A stretch of 64,000 nt of DNA from an uncultured Tenacibaculum sp. Its GTDB lineage: Bacteria; Bacteroidota; Bacteroidia; Flavobacteriales; Flavobacteriaceae. The position numbers and the translations under genes were made by a program. Under the pieces are notes generated by a model. That model ran no database searches, was not told the origin of the DNA, and saw nothing but the letters and a program-made list of their open reading frames with translations. Where the stretch lies: NCBI GenBank assembly GCA_947492185.1, contig CANLMR010000003.1, positions 62,001-126,000 of the forward strand, written 5' to 3'. This document shows, one piece after another, positions 53,517 through 63,044 of the stretch; positions within the stretch are counted from its first letter, which is position 1, and each line of letters opens with the position of its first letter.

Positions 53517-55886
53517 ATGAGAATTTATGCATTTATCGCTTTATTTTTTATTTCACTTATAGGTACTTCCCAGAATAATTTTACCATAAGCGGAACGCTA
53601 AAAGACAAAGCTAATGGAGAAACTCTATTTGGAGCTACAGTATTTTTAAAGGGTACAAGCTTAGGAACAACTACTAATGAATACGGATTTTACTCACTTA
53701 CTGCTCCTAAAGGAAAATACACCTTAAGTGTTTCTTATGTTGGATATTCTCCTATTGATAAAGAAATTGAACTTACACAAAACATAAAGTTCAATGCCGA
53801 CTTAACAGAAGATGCTAATTTTCTAGAAGAAGTTATTATTACTTCAGAAGAAAGTAAAAAAGTAGATCTTCGAAATCCACAAATGAGTGTGACAAAAATT
53901 AATTCACAAACCATTAAGCAAATTCCTGTCGTTTTGGGCGAAGTAGATGTTATTAAATCTATTCAATTATTACCTGGAGTTACAAATGCAGGAGAAGGAG
54001 CTTCTGGTTTTAATGTTCGTGGTGGTGCAGAAGATCAAAACTTGATTCTTTTAGACGAAGCAATTATTTATAATGCATCTCACCTATTCGGATTTTTTTC
54101 TGTTTTTAATAATGATGCCATCAAAGACGTAAAATTATATAAGGGAGGTATTCCTGCTAAATTTGGTGGACGTGTTTCTTCGGTATTAGATGTACGTCAA
54201 AAAGATGGAAATAATAAAGAATTTAAGTTAACTGGTGGAATTGGATTGATTTCAAGTAGATTAACAGCAGAAGCTCCTTTATTTCGAGATAAAGGTTCGT
54301 TTCTAGTTGCTGGTCGTGCTTCTTATGCCAACATCTTTTTAGCTCTTGCAAATAACGAAAATAGAGTTGGTTTTTATGATTTAAATTTAAAAACCAACTA
54401 TCAAATTAACGATAAAAACCGTTTGTATTTATCTGCTTACTTCGGAAATGATAATGTTAACTTCACCAATTCATTCTTTAATTCTTATGGAAATTTATCA
54501 GCAAACTTAAGATGGAATCACATTTTTAATGATAAGTTATTTTCAAATTTATCAGCTATCTATAGTAGATATAATTACGATTTACAATTAGAATTTGTGG
54601 GATTAGATTGGCTATCTCGCATTGACAACTACAATCTAAAATATGACGTTGATTATTATTTAAATGATAAACTAAAATTTGATTTTGGTGTAAGTGGAAT
54701 CTATTACAAATTTAATCCTGGAGAAATTCGTCCTTTGACACCTGAATCATCTATTAATGAAGATTTTCTAGATAAAAAGTTTGCAACAGAAGCTGGGATT
54801 TATGCAAGTTTAGAACATAAAATTTCTGATAAAATTACAGCGATGTATGGTATTCGTTATAGTTATTTTAATCGTTTTGGAAGTCAAACTTTAAACACAT
54901 ATGCAAACGATTTACCTGTGGTTTATAATACTAGTTTAGGAATATATGAACGTGCAGTACCAACGGGAGAGGTAAGTTATGGGGATAAAGAGAGTATAGC
55001 TAGTTTTGATAATTTTGAACCTCGATTTGCATTATCATATCAATTAAATGAAAAATCATCTATTAAAACAAGTTATAATAGAATGGCACAATATTTACAT
55101 TTAATTTCAAACACAACTTCAGCTACTCCATTGGATATTTGGGCTCCAAGTGGTGAGTTTTTAAAACCTCAAATCGCAGATCAATATGCTATTGGATACT
55201 TTAGAAACTTCAAGAACAACATGTATTCTATTGAAACCGAAGCATATTATAAAACTGTAGATAATCGTGTAGACTATATTAATGGAGCAGAATTAATTGC
55301 TCAAAACACTATAGAAACAGAAATTTTAAATGGTGAAGCTAGAGCTTACGGGTTAGAGTTTTTACTACGAAAAAACAAAGGTGATTTAACTGGTTGGATT
55401 GCCTATACACTTTCAAAATCTGAACAAAGAACAACTGGTGGAGCTTCTGGTGGACCAGGTTTAAATAATGGCAATTGGTACAATACTCCTTTTGACAGAA
55501 CTCATGATTTATCGGTTACTGGAAACTATAAACTCAATGAAAAATGGGCTTTTAATGCAAATTTCGTTTTTCAAACTGGGCGACCAGTTACATATCCAAA
55601 TGGTCAATTTCAATATAATGGGTTATCAATTCCTACATACTCTGCCAGAAACGCTGATCGATTACCTACTTATAATCGTTTAGATGTTTCTGCAACGCTA
55701 ACTCCTAGAAAAAACAAAAACAGAAAATGGCAAGCAGAATGGGTATTTGGTATTTATAACTTGTATTCTCGTAGAAATGCTGCAGCAATTAGGTTTGGTG
55801 TCAACAATCAAACGGGAGCAAATGAAGCAGAACGAACTTCAATTTTCGGTATAACTCCTTCAATAACCTATAACTTTAAATTTTAA
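53517..55886 (+). CDS. TonB-dependent receptor with carboxypeptidase-like N-terminal domain
   Basis: 789 residues with signal peptide (MRIYAFIALFFISLIGTSQ). A carboxypeptidase-regulatory-like domain follows (NFTISGTLKDKANGETLFGATVFLKGT, about 20-105), then a plug (PGVTNAGEGASGFNVRGGAEDQNLILLDEAIIY) and a 22-strand barrel ending in aromatic residues (NFKF). The substrate is unknown; the absence of SusD and the DUF4249 partner argue against a glycan SusCD system. It is co-transcribed with the DUF4249 lipoprotein 4 bp downstream. Confidence 0.93.
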   Translation: MRIYAFIALFFISLIGTSQNNFTISGTLKDKANGETLFGATVFLKGTSLGTTTNEYGFYSLTAPKGKYTLSVSYVGYSPIDKEIELTQNIKFNADLTEDANFLEEVIITSEESKKVDLRNPQMSVTKINSQTIKQIPVVLGEVDVIKSIQLLPGVTNAGEGASGFNVRGGAEDQNLILLDEAIIYNASHLFGFFSVFNNDAIKDVKLYKGGIPAKFGGRVSSVLDVRQKDGNNKEFKLTGGIGLISSRLTAEAPLFRDKGSFLVAGRASYANIFLALANNENRVGFYDLNLKTNYQINDKNRLYLSAYFGNDNVNFTNSFFNSYGNLSANLRWNHIFNDKLFSNLSAIYSRYNYDLQLEFVGLDWLSRIDNYNLKYDVDYYLNDKLKFDFGVSGIYYKFNPGEIRPLTPESSINEDFLDKKFATEAGIYASLEHKISDKITAMYGIRYSYFNRFGSQTLNTYANDLPVVYNTSLGIYERAVPTGEVSYGDKESIASFDNFEPRFALSYQLNEKSSIKTSYNRMAQYLHLISNTTSATPLDIWAPSGEFLKPQIADQYAIGYFRNFKNNMYSIETEAYYKTVDNRVDYINGAELIAQNTIETEILNGEARAYGLEFLLRKNKGDLTGWIAYTLSKSEQRTTGGASGGPGLNNGNWYNTPFDRTHDLSVTGNYKLNEKWAFNANFVFQTGRPVTYPNGQFQYNGLSIPTYSARNADRLPTYNRLDVSATLTPRKNKNRKWQAEWVFGIYNLYSRRNAAAIRFGVNNQTGANEAERTSIFGITPSITYNFKF

Positions 55887-55890
55887 TAAA

Positions 55891-56712
55891 ATGAAAAAAT
55901 TAATATTCAGTCTTTGTATAGTGATCAGTACAATTTTTTCATCTTGTACTGATATAGTAGATATAGATGTTCCAAATGGTGGAGCAAGATTAGTAATTGA
56001 AGCTTCCATTAATTGGGAAAAAGGAACCGTTGGCAACGAACAAGCTATAAAACTAAGTACTTCTACAGCGTATTTTGATAGCAATCCAGATGCTCCAGCC
56101 ACAGGAGCTACGGTTACTATTACTAAAGAAAATGATGGATCTCAATTTGTTTTTACAGATCAAAATAATGGAAATTACACAACTACAGCTTTCGTTCCTG
56201 AAGTTGGCGTAGCATATACATTAACTATTATTTATAATGGACAAACCTATTCTGCAACTGAAACTTTAGTTGGCTTTACACAAATTAATAGTGTAAGTCA
56301 AGAAGAAGGATTTAATGAAGATGAATTCAGAGTTCGAGTACTTTTTGACGATCCTATAAATGAAGAAAACTATTACTTAGGAGAATTTGTTCAAGCCAAT
56401 TTAGCTGTTCCTTCTTTAGCTTCTATTCGAGATGAATTTGTTAATGGTAATGAAGCTTTTGTTTTACACTTTGATGAAAAGAATGTCTCAGGAACTGAGA
56501 TTGATATTAAAGTTTTTGGAATCTCAGAGCGTTTCTATTTCTATATTGAGCAACTTATAGAACAGTCTGGAACGCAAGGTGGTGGCGGACCATTTCAAAC
56601 AACTCCTGCTCAATTAAAAGGAAACTGCATTAACATTAATGATCCAAATGAAGAAGTTTTAGGGTATTTTCGTTTGAGTCAATTTGCAAGAACAAGTTAT
56701 ACTATAGAATAA
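55891..56712 (+). CDS. DUF4249 lipoprotein paired with the TonB receptor
   Basis: 273 residues with lipobox IFSSC and then TDIVDIDVPNGGARLVIEASINWE, the DUF4249 start. Ig-like beta segments follow (ATGATVTITKENDGSQFVFTDQ, YTLTIIYNGQTYSA). DUF4249 proteins regularly sit behind TonB receptors with a carboxypeptidase-like domain and are probably the surface-exposed lipoprotein lid or partner. Confidence 0.9.
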   Translation: MKKLIFSLCIVISTIFSSCTDIVDIDVPNGGARLVIEASINWEKGTVGNEQAIKLSTSTAYFDSNPDAPATGATVTITKENDGSQFVFTDQNNGNYTTTAFVPEVGVAYTLTIIYNGQTYSATETLVGFTQINSVSQEEGFNEDEFRVRVLFDDPINEENYYLGEFVQANLAVPSLASIRDEFVNGNEAFVLHFDEKNVSGTEIDIKVFGISERFYFYIEQLIEQSGTQGGGGPFQTTPAQLKGNCININDPNEEVLGYFRLSQFARTSYTIE

Positions 56713-56737
56713 GAATTTACCTCAAATTATATTATTC

Positions 56738-56775
56738 AAGCAAGTAATTACTTTACAATAGTAATTTACTTGCTT
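56738..56775 (+). terminator. terminator of the TonB receptor-DUF4249 operon
   Basis: A stem AAGCAAGTAATTA with TAATTTACTTGCTT is followed by TCTTTTTT. Confidence 0.85.
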
Positions 56776-56819
56776 TCTTTTTTACAGCTAAAGAATAATT
56801 TGGGATTTAAAAAATAAAA

Positions 56820-56845
56820 AAACCGATTCAAAATTGAATCGGTTT
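56820..56845 (-). terminator. intrinsic terminator of the initiator tRNA
   Basis: A 12-bp inverted repeat AAACCGATTCAA/TTGAATCGGTTT continues on the minus strand into a T tract. It begins just behind the tRNA 3' end. Confidence 0.88.
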
Positions 56846-56850
56846 CTTAG

Positions 56851-56923
56851 TAGCGGGAGCTGGACTCGAACCAGCGACCTTCGGGTTATGAGCCCGACGA
56901 GCTGCCTACTGCTCTATCCCGCG
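56851..56923 (-). tRNA. initiator tRNA-fMet (anticodon CAT)
   Basis: A 73-nt minus-strand cloverleaf with anticodon loop CTCATAA. It shows three initiator marks: a C1-U72 mismatch (CGCGGGA against TCCCGCT), an A11-U24 pair in the D stem (GAGC/GCTC), and three G-C pairs closing the anticodon stem (GGG/CCC). T arm GCTGG-TTCGAGT-CCAGC. CCA is not encoded. Confidence 0.96.
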
Positions 56924-57031
56924 ATATTGGACGGCAAAGATACGGACATTTTTCTCTTATAACCAAATAAAAATTAACTTTTTTAAAAAAACTATACAAC
57001 TCTTTTTATAATACACAGAATAAAAAACACT

Positions 57032-57039
57032 TACCTTTG
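57032..57039 (+). promoter_or_regulatory. -7 element of era, directly before the start codon
   Basis: TACCTTTG is a perfect TAnnTTTG, and its last base is 6 bp before the ATG at 57045. Transcription would start at or within a few bases of the ATG. Confidence 0.65.
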
Positions 57040-57044
57040 CTTTT

Positions 57045-57926
57045 ATGACACATAAAGCAGGATTTGTAAACATTATAGGTAACCCTAATGTTGGAAAGTC
57101 AACCTTAATGAATGCTTTAGTTGGTGAAAAATTATCAATTATCACTTCTAAAGCACAAACAACCAGACATCGAATTCTAGGTATTGTAAATGGAGAAGAT
57201 TATCAAATTGTATTTTCTGATACACCAGGTATCATAAAACCAGCTTATGAATTACAAGATTCTATGATGGATTTTGTAAAAGCTGCCTTTGATGATGCCG
57301 ACGTTTTAATTTATATGGTTGAAATTGGTGAAAAAGAATTGAAGAATGAAGCTTTTTTTAACAAAATCATCGATAGTAAAATTCCTGTTATCCTATTATT
57401 GAATAAAATTGATTTATCGAGTCAAGATCAAGTTCAAGAAAAGATTGATTACTGGAGAAAAAAAGTACCGAACTCTTTTGTTTATGTTATTTCTGCTTTA
57501 GAGAAGTTTAATGTAGAGACTGTTTTCTACAAAATTATAGAGTTATTACCAGACTCACCTCCTTTTTATCCAAAGGATCAATTAACAGATAAACCGGAAC
57601 GCTTTTTTGTAAATGAAACTATTAGAGAAAAAATCTTACAACACTACAAAAAGGAAATCCCTTATTCTGTTGAAGTAGAAACTGAAAGTTTTGTTGAAGA
57701 GGACAACATCATCAAAATTCGTTCAGTAATTATGGTTGAACGCGAAACTCAAAAAGGTATTATTATTGGTCATCGTGGATCGGCAATTAAAAGAGTAGGA
57801 ACAGAAGCTAGAAAAAGCCTTCAACATTTCTTTGATAAAAAAATATATTTGGATTTATATGTAAAGGTGAATAAAAATTGGAGATCTAATGATAAACAAT
57901 TACGTAGATTTGGTTATAAAGAATAA
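57045..57926 (+). CDS. era: GTPase Era
   Basis: Era is an essential GTPase for 16S rRNA 3'-end processing and 30S assembly. The 293 residues include G1 GNPNVGKST, G2 TTRHRILG, G3 DTPGI, G4 LNKID, and the C-terminal KH domain (IIIGHRGSAIKRVGTEARKSLQHFF). The MTHKAGFVNI start is normal for the family, so the very short leader is real unless the promoter is elsewhere. Confidence 0.97.
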   Translation: MTHKAGFVNIIGNPNVGKSTLMNALVGEKLSIITSKAQTTRHRILGIVNGEDYQIVFSDTPGIIKPAYELQDSMMDFVKAAFDDADVLIYMVEIGEKELKNEAFFNKIIDSKIPVILLLNKIDLSSQDQVQEKIDYWRKKVPNSFVYVISALEKFNVETVFYKIIELLPDSPPFYPKDQLTDKPERFFVNETIREKILQHYKKEIPYSVEVETESFVEEDNIIKIRSVIMVERETQKGIIIGHRGSAIKRVGTEARKSLQHFFDKKIYLDLYVKVNKNWRSNDKQLRRFGYKE

Positions 57927-58019
57927 TTTAACATTCGTAATTTTTAGCTAACAATCCTTTTTTGTTTACATAACTTTTAAGTAAAGTTTTAAGATAAGTT
58001 TTGCCAAAAACTATCAACC

Positions 58020-59567
58020 ATGAAAAATTTATTTAAAACTTTATTAGTAACCTTTGCTATATCTTTTATTAGTTGTGAAGATGACAACAACGGTTCTCTT
58101 CCAGTAAATACTGAAGTGAACTTCCAATATGTAAACACTATTAATGTTGGTGGAGAAGGTGCAGCAGAAATCTCTGCTTACGATTCAAAAACTCAAAAAT
58201 TATTTGTAGTAAATTCAGAAGCTAAAGAAATCTCTGTTTACGACTTAAAAGTTGTTGACGCTCCTGTAAAAATTGGTGCTATTCCAGTAATGAATGGAGC
58301 ACCAAACAGTATTAGTACTTATGATGGGAAAATTGCAGTGGCTTTAGAAGATGCTGTAAAACAAAATAATGGGGAAATTGCTGTTTACAATGCAGAAAAT
58401 AATGCACTATTAAATTCTTATACTGTTGGCGCATTACCAGATATGGTAACTTTCTCTAAAGATGGAAAATTACTTATTTGTGCTAATGAAGGAGAACCAA
58501 ATGATTTATACACTAACGATCCTGAAGGTAGTGTAAGTATTATTACTCTAGAGACTGGAAATGTAACTACCTTAAACTTTTCAGTATTTAATAACCAAGA
58601 AACTTCTTTAGAAAGTAACGGGTTTAGAGTATTTGGACCAAATGCTGACTTAGCTAAAGATGTAGAACCAGAGTATATTGCTGTTTCAGATGATTCAAAA
58701 ACAGCTTGGGTATCATTACAAGAAAATAATGGAATTGCAAAAGTTAATTTAGTTACTAAAACTATCGAAACTATTTATCCTTTAGGATTTAAAGATTATA
58801 ATGAAGCTGGAAATGCAATTGATCCTAGTAATAAAGATGACAAAAAGGATTTAAGAAATATTCCTGTTTATGGAATCTATCAACCTGATGCTATTACTTA
58901 CGTAAATATTAATGGTACTGGATACATTATCTCTGCTAATGAAGGTGATGCTAGAGAATACATTGATGATAAAGGAACGGATACGGAAGATGATGACGAA
59001 GAGATTTTTGTAAACGAGGAAAGAATCAAGAAAATTGATTTAGATCCAACTGCATTCCCAAACGCAGCTGATTTACAAAAAGAAGAAAATTTAGGTAGAT
59101 TAAAGATTGCCTTAGATTTAGGAGATACTGATAATGATGGTGATTACGACAAGTTATATGCTTATGGAGGTAGATCATTCTCAATTTGGTCTGAAAATGG
59201 AGCTTTAATTTATGATAGTGGAAACAATATTTCACAAAAAACATTAGAATTAACGCCAGAAACATTTAATGATGATGATGGAAGAAGTGATGATAAAGGA
59301 GCAGAACCTGAAGCTGTGGAAGTTTTAAATATTAATAACGAACGTTATATTTTATTTGTTGGATTAGAACGTACAGATCAAGTAATGGTTTACGATATTA
59401 CGAATCCATCTGCACCAATGTTCTTAAACATTTTATCTCATAATGGTGATGAAGCTCCAGAAGGACTATTAGCAATTCCTGCTAAAAATAGTCCAAACGG
59501 AAAAGATTTACTATTAGTTTCAAATGAAGATAGTGGTACCGTAAGTATTTACCAAAACGTGCAATAA
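58020..59567 (+). CDS. choice-of-anchor I family lipoprotein (beta-propeller-like)
   Basis: 515 residues with lipobox SFISCE. The chain consists of propeller-like repeats (GAAEISAYDSKTQKLFVVNSE, SISTYDGKIAVALED, GYIISANEGDAREY) and a late Asp-rich segment (GDTDNDGDYDKLYAYGGRSFS) that may bind calcium. These features match choice-of-anchor I proteins, which attach to the cell surface in various ways, here by lipid. Function is unknown. It is a single gene with a terminator that overlaps the der promoter. Confidence 0.83.
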   Translation: MKNLFKTLLVTFAISFISCEDDNNGSLPVNTEVNFQYVNTINVGGEGAAEISAYDSKTQKLFVVNSEAKEISVYDLKVVDAPVKIGAIPVMNGAPNSISTYDGKIAVALEDAVKQNNGEIAVYNAENNALLNSYTVGALPDMVTFSKDGKLLICANEGEPNDLYTNDPEGSVSIITLETGNVTTLNFSVFNNQETSLESNGFRVFGPNADLAKDVEPEYIAVSDDSKTAWVSLQENNGIAKVNLVTKTIETIYPLGFKDYNEAGNAIDPSNKDDKKDLRNIPVYGIYQPDAITYVNINGTGYIISANEGDAREYIDDKGTDTEDDDEEIFVNEERIKKIDLDPTAFPNAADLQKEENLGRLKIALDLGDTDNDGDYDKLYAYGGRSFSIWSENGALIYDSGNNISQKTLELTPETFNDDDGRSDDKGAEPEAVEVLNINNERYILFVGLERTDQVMVYDITNPSAPMFLNILSHNGDEAPEGLLAIPAKNSPNGKDLLLVSNEDSGTVSIYQNVQ

Positions 59568-59591
59568 ATAGATTACATTTTTAAAATTATA

Positions 59592-59627
59592 AAAACAACT
59601 ATTGATTTTTAAATCAATAGTTGTTTT
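59592..59627 (+). terminator. terminator of the choice-of-anchor I gene
   Basis: A 17-bp inverted repeat (AAAACAACTATTGATTT and its complement) is followed by CTTTTA. Its right arm contains the TTG of the der promoter. Confidence 0.85.
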
Positions 59628-59650
59628 CTTTTATAGAAACGCTACCTTTG
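59621..59650 (+). promoter_or_regulatory. promoter of der
   Basis: TTG (59621-59623), a 19-bp spacer and TACCTTTG (59643-59650) make a perfect Bacteroidota promoter. The ATG of der begins 5 bp after the element, implying a leaderless or nearly leaderless message. Confidence 0.8.
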
Positions 59651-59654
59651 CAGC

Positions 59655-60962
59655 ATGAGTAGTATTGTTGCAATCGTAGGAAGACCTAATGTAGGTAAAT
59701 CTACCCTTTTCAATAGATTAATTAAAAGAAGAGAAGCTATTGTTGACTCTGTGAGTGGAGTTACTAGAGATCGTCATTACGGTAAATCGGAATGGAACGG
59801 AAAAGAATTCTCTGTTATTGATACAGGTGGATATGTTGTTGGATCAGATGACATTTTTGAAGAAGAGATTAGAAAGCAAGTGCAACTTGCTTTAGATGAA
59901 GCAGATATAATCCTTTTTGTTGTTGATGTAGAACAAGGAATTACACCAATGGACGAAGCTGTTGCTAAATTACTTCGCCAAGTTGAAAAACCTTTGTTCA
60001 TGGCTGTAAATAAAGTAGATAATGCCATGCGTGCAGCAGATGCAGTAGAATTCTATAATTTAGGATTAGGAGATTACCACACTATATCTTCTGTTAACGG
60101 AAGTGGAACTGGTGATTTATTAGATGCTATTGCAAAAGAAATCCCTGAACCTCTTGATGAAGATGAAGAAAATGAATTACCTCGTTTTGCTGTTGTTGGA
60201 AGACCAAATGCTGGAAAATCATCTTTTATTAATGCATTAATTGGAGAAGACAGAAATATCGTTACCAATATTGCTGGAACTACTCGTGATTCTATTGATA
60301 CAAAATACAATCGTTTTGGATTTGATTTTAATTTAGTTGATACAGCAGGAATTCGAAAAAAATCAAAAGTAAAAGAAGATTTAGAGTTCTACTCTGTAAT
60401 GAGAGCTGTTCGTGCTATTGAACATTCTGACATTGCAATTGTTATGGTAGATGCTACTCGTGGTTTTGAAGGTCAAGATGAAAAAATATTCTGGTTAGCG
60501 GAGAAAAACAGAAAAGGTATCGTAATTCTTGTAAACAAATGGGATTTAGTTGAAAAAGAAACGAATACCATGCGTGATTTTGAAAGAAAAATTCGTGAAA
60601 CTGTTGCTCCTTTTACAGATATTCCTATTGTATTTATTTCTGCGTTAACAAAGCAACGAATATTCAAAGCTATTGAAACTGCAGTTGAAGTTCATGAAAA
60701 CAGGAAACGTAAAATTCAAACAAGTAAATTAAATGAAATAATGCTGGAAATAATGCAACAAACACCTCCTCCAGCTATTAAAGGAAAGTACATAAAAATT
60801 AAGTACTGTATGCAATTACCTACACATACACCTCAGTTTGCTTTCTTTGCGAATTTACCTCAATATATTAGAGATCCTTACAAACGATTTGTAGAAAACA
60901 AACTGAGAGAACATTATAATTTTAATGGAGTTCCAATTACCATTTATTTTAGACAAAAATAA
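59655..60962 (+). CDS. der: GTPase Der (EngA)
   Basis: Essential tandem GTPase for 50S assembly. The 435 residues contain G domain 1 ([18 protein letters not shown]), G domain 2 (GRPNAGKSS at about 182, [12 protein letters not shown]) and a C-terminal KH-like domain. The start [14 protein letters not shown] is invariant in position for the family. Confidence 0.97.
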   Translation: MSSIVAIVGRPNVGKSTLFNRLIKRREAIVDSVSGVTRDRHYGKSEWNGKEFSVIDTGGYVVGSDDIFEEEIRKQVQLALDEADIILFVVDVEQGITPMDEAVAKLLRQVEKPLFMAVNKVDNAMRAADAVEFYNLGLGDYHTISSVNGSGTGDLLDAIAKEIPEPLDEDEENELPRFAVVGRPNAGKSSFINALIGEDRNIVTNIAGTTRDSIDTKYNRFGFDFNLVDTAGIRKKSKVKEDLEFYSVMRAVRAIEHSDIAIVMVDATRGFEGQDEKIFWLAEKNRKGIVILVNKWDLVEKETNTMRDFERKIRETVAPFTDIPIVFISALTKQRIFKAIETAVEVHENRKRKIQTSKLNEIMLEIMQQTPPPAIKGKYIKIKYCMQLPTHTPQFAFFANLPQYIRDPYKRFVENKLREHYNFNGVPITIYFRQK

Positions 60963-60980
60963 TTCTAAGACAGTAAAAAA

Positions 60981-62009
60981 TTATTCATCTAGCTGAAAAT
61001 CTATAGGTAAAAAGTATTCAACATTTACATATTCGTTGTTTACTTTACCTGGAATAAATTTTGGCAAAAGTGTTATTAATCTTTTAGCCTCTTCTTCTAA
61101 TAGTTTAGCTTTTTCTGGGCCAGATGCTGTAATGTTTTTCACATAACCTTCTTTGTCTACAATAAATCTTACCCAAACTCTCCCTTCAATTCCTTCAGAA
61201 GCTGCATCGAAAGGATAAATAAGATTTTCTAAAACATTATTTACAAAAGTTTCTTTTATACATTCTTGTTTAATAGATTCAACATAATCTGCACAACCAA
61301 TAAAAACTGGCGCATCGATTAACTTATCAAAACGAACAAAATCCTTAATTAAATTATCAGCAGAGCCTTCTTCAAAAAAATCTTTGCTTTTAGTATTAGG
61401 TAAATTAAAGTTGATGTAAACTTTATGTCTTATTTTGGTAGCAACTCCATTTTGTTTAGCTGGAAGTAATTTAGGTAAACTAGTAATTAATCGCTTTGCT
61501 TCATTTTCTAAAACATCATATTTCTTTGAACTAATCAAGTTTAAGTTTTCAATTATACCATTTTCATTTATAATAAACTCAGTCAAAACTTTATCCTCTA
61601 ACCCATCTTTGAAAGCTTTTTCGGGATATTTTAAGTTTCCGTTAATATGCTTTTTAATTTGTGCATTAAAACAACTTAATTGTTCATCTCTATTTAATGA
61701 AGCAGAACAATCTTCAAATAAAGGAATTTGATCTATTTCATTAATAGACATTTGACGTGATGAAGAAGAATTCAAGCCTTTTCTTAAATCTAATATATTG
61801 GAAGACATTCTTCTTCTTACAACTCTTTTTCTTGTTGAAATTTTTACAAACTCTGTTTTTTTAGATTTTTTAAAATTGTCTATTGCACATTTACCTATAG
61901 AATGTATGTCTTCAACTTCATTCTCAGTACTTGTACACACTTTGTTTTGAGCTACTACTATAAGGTTAGCTGACACTAAAAATAGTGTTAGATAATTCTT
62001 TAGATTCAT
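60981..62009 (-). CDS. exported protein with two TonB C-terminal-like domains
   Basis: 342 residues with signal peptide MNLKNYLTLFLVSANLIVVAQ. Two repeats resemble the TonB C-terminal domain: one at about 130-205 (LKYPEKAFKDGLEDKVLTEFIINENGIIENL), the other at about 250-335 (LIYPFDAASEGIEGRVWVRFIVDKEGYVKNI). Both contain the V-x-x-x-F-x-V-x-x-x-G core. There is no Pro-rich spacer and the N-terminus looks like a cleavable signal rather than an anchor, so it is unlikely to transduce energy like classical TonB. It may bind TonB boxes or act as a scaffold. Confidence 0.8.
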   Translation of the reverse strand: MNLKNYLTLFLVSANLIVVAQNKVCTSTENEVEDIHSIGKCAIDNFKKSKKTEFVKISTRKRVVRRRMSSNILDLRKGLNSSSSRQMSINEIDQIPLFEDCSASLNRDEQLSCFNAQIKKHINGNLKYPEKAFKDGLEDKVLTEFIINENGIIENLNLISSKKYDVLENEAKRLITSLPKLLPAKQNGVATKIRHKVYINFNLPNTKSKDFFEEGSADNLIKDFVRFDKLIDAPVFIGCADYVESIKQECIKETFVNNVLENLIYPFDAASEGIEGRVWVRFIVDKEGYVKNITASGPEKAKLLEEEAKRLITLLPKFIPGKVNNEYVNVEYFLPIDFQLDE

Positions 62010-62176
62010 AATATCGGGGGTTTAAAATGTTTAGAAGAGTTTTTGAGCACTCAACCAATCTTAAGAATTTTAAAAATATTAAATGGTTATAACTGTTAAA
62101 CTCTCACTTTCTTAATCTTTAATCTTAATGGACATATACTTTAATTTGTATTTGGGTTCTATAATAAATTTTAAAT

Positions 62177-63016
62177 TTATTCAATCTTTACTTTTTCGTA
62201 TAAGTTGGTAATTTTATTAAAAATTTTAGTTAAAGAATTACTTAACTTATAAATTTCATCATCATTATATCCTTGCTTAAATAATTTTTCACTATTCTCT
62301 TTAACAGTTTCCCACATCATAGTTACATCACCTAATGCACTATCAATCCTATCATTATTAAAGCTTGACAATAACAAATCATTCAATGCATCATCTAATT
62401 CGATATAAACCTGTCTTAAAACATTTTCAGTTTTTTGATTTTTTAATTCAGGTTTATTAGCAAAATAATACAAGGCTAATCGCTGTGATAGCATACGTTG
62501 TCTACCAGACTTATTAATTGTTTTCTTTAATTCAGAATCTTCTTCAGTAACATAATCATCTGAACTACCTGTACTTTCTTTTGATTCTAGTATAATTGCA
62601 TTGACTAAACTATTTGCTTGTTTTAAAATTGTTGAATTAGTGTTAACAATCTTCTCTGCATTTTTTAAAGTAGGTGTCGATTCAATAATTTTCTTATACT
62701 TTTCCCAAGTATCTTCTACAGTTTTTGCTCTATTTTTAGTAATTAACAAACTTGCATTTCGTTCAAGAATAGAAAGTTGCTTTTCAAATATAATCTTAGT
62801 AATTCTTAAATCTTTTTTAGCTTTTAAATCATTAGGGTTACTTAATAAGTATAAATATATTTTACCCATACGTTGAGTTAACATCCTTTGTTTCCCAGAA
62901 ATATTTACTGCTTTATTAAAGGATAATGAGCCATATTTTTTTTCTTGTGAATATGCTAACTGAATAACAAAAAACAAAAGGCAAATAAGAGCCATTTTTT
63001 TTAGGTCTTTTCTCAT
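62177..63016 (-). CDS. secreted PilJ/NarX-type sensor domain protein, two motifs, no output domain
   Basis: 279 residues with an N-terminal signal (MALICLLFFVIQLAYSQ after a basic start). Two copies of a motif typical of PilJ/NarX periplasmic helical sensors occur: NISGKQRMLTQRMGK (about 38-52) and NKSGRQRMLSQRLAL (about 168-182). In NarX-like proteins the related P-box binds nitrate (family knowledge). No second membrane helix, HAMP, kinase or methyl-accepting region follows. It could be a stand-alone binding protein or partner of another sensor. Confidence 0.8.
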   Translation of the reverse strand: MRKDLKKMALICLLFFVIQLAYSQEKKYGSLSFNKAVNISGKQRMLTQRMGKIYLYLLSNPNDLKAKKDLRITKIIFEKQLSILERNASLLITKNRAKTVEDTWEKYKKIIESTPTLKNAEKIVNTNSTILKQANSLVNAIILESKESTGSSDDYVTEEDSELKKTINKSGRQRMLSQRLALYYFANKPELKNQKTENVLRQVYIELDDALNDLLLSSFNNDRIDSALGDVTMMWETVKENSEKLFKQGYNDDEIYKLSNSLTKIFNKITNLYEKVKIE

Positions 63017-63044
63017 AATTATAAATATAAAATGTGTTTAAATA

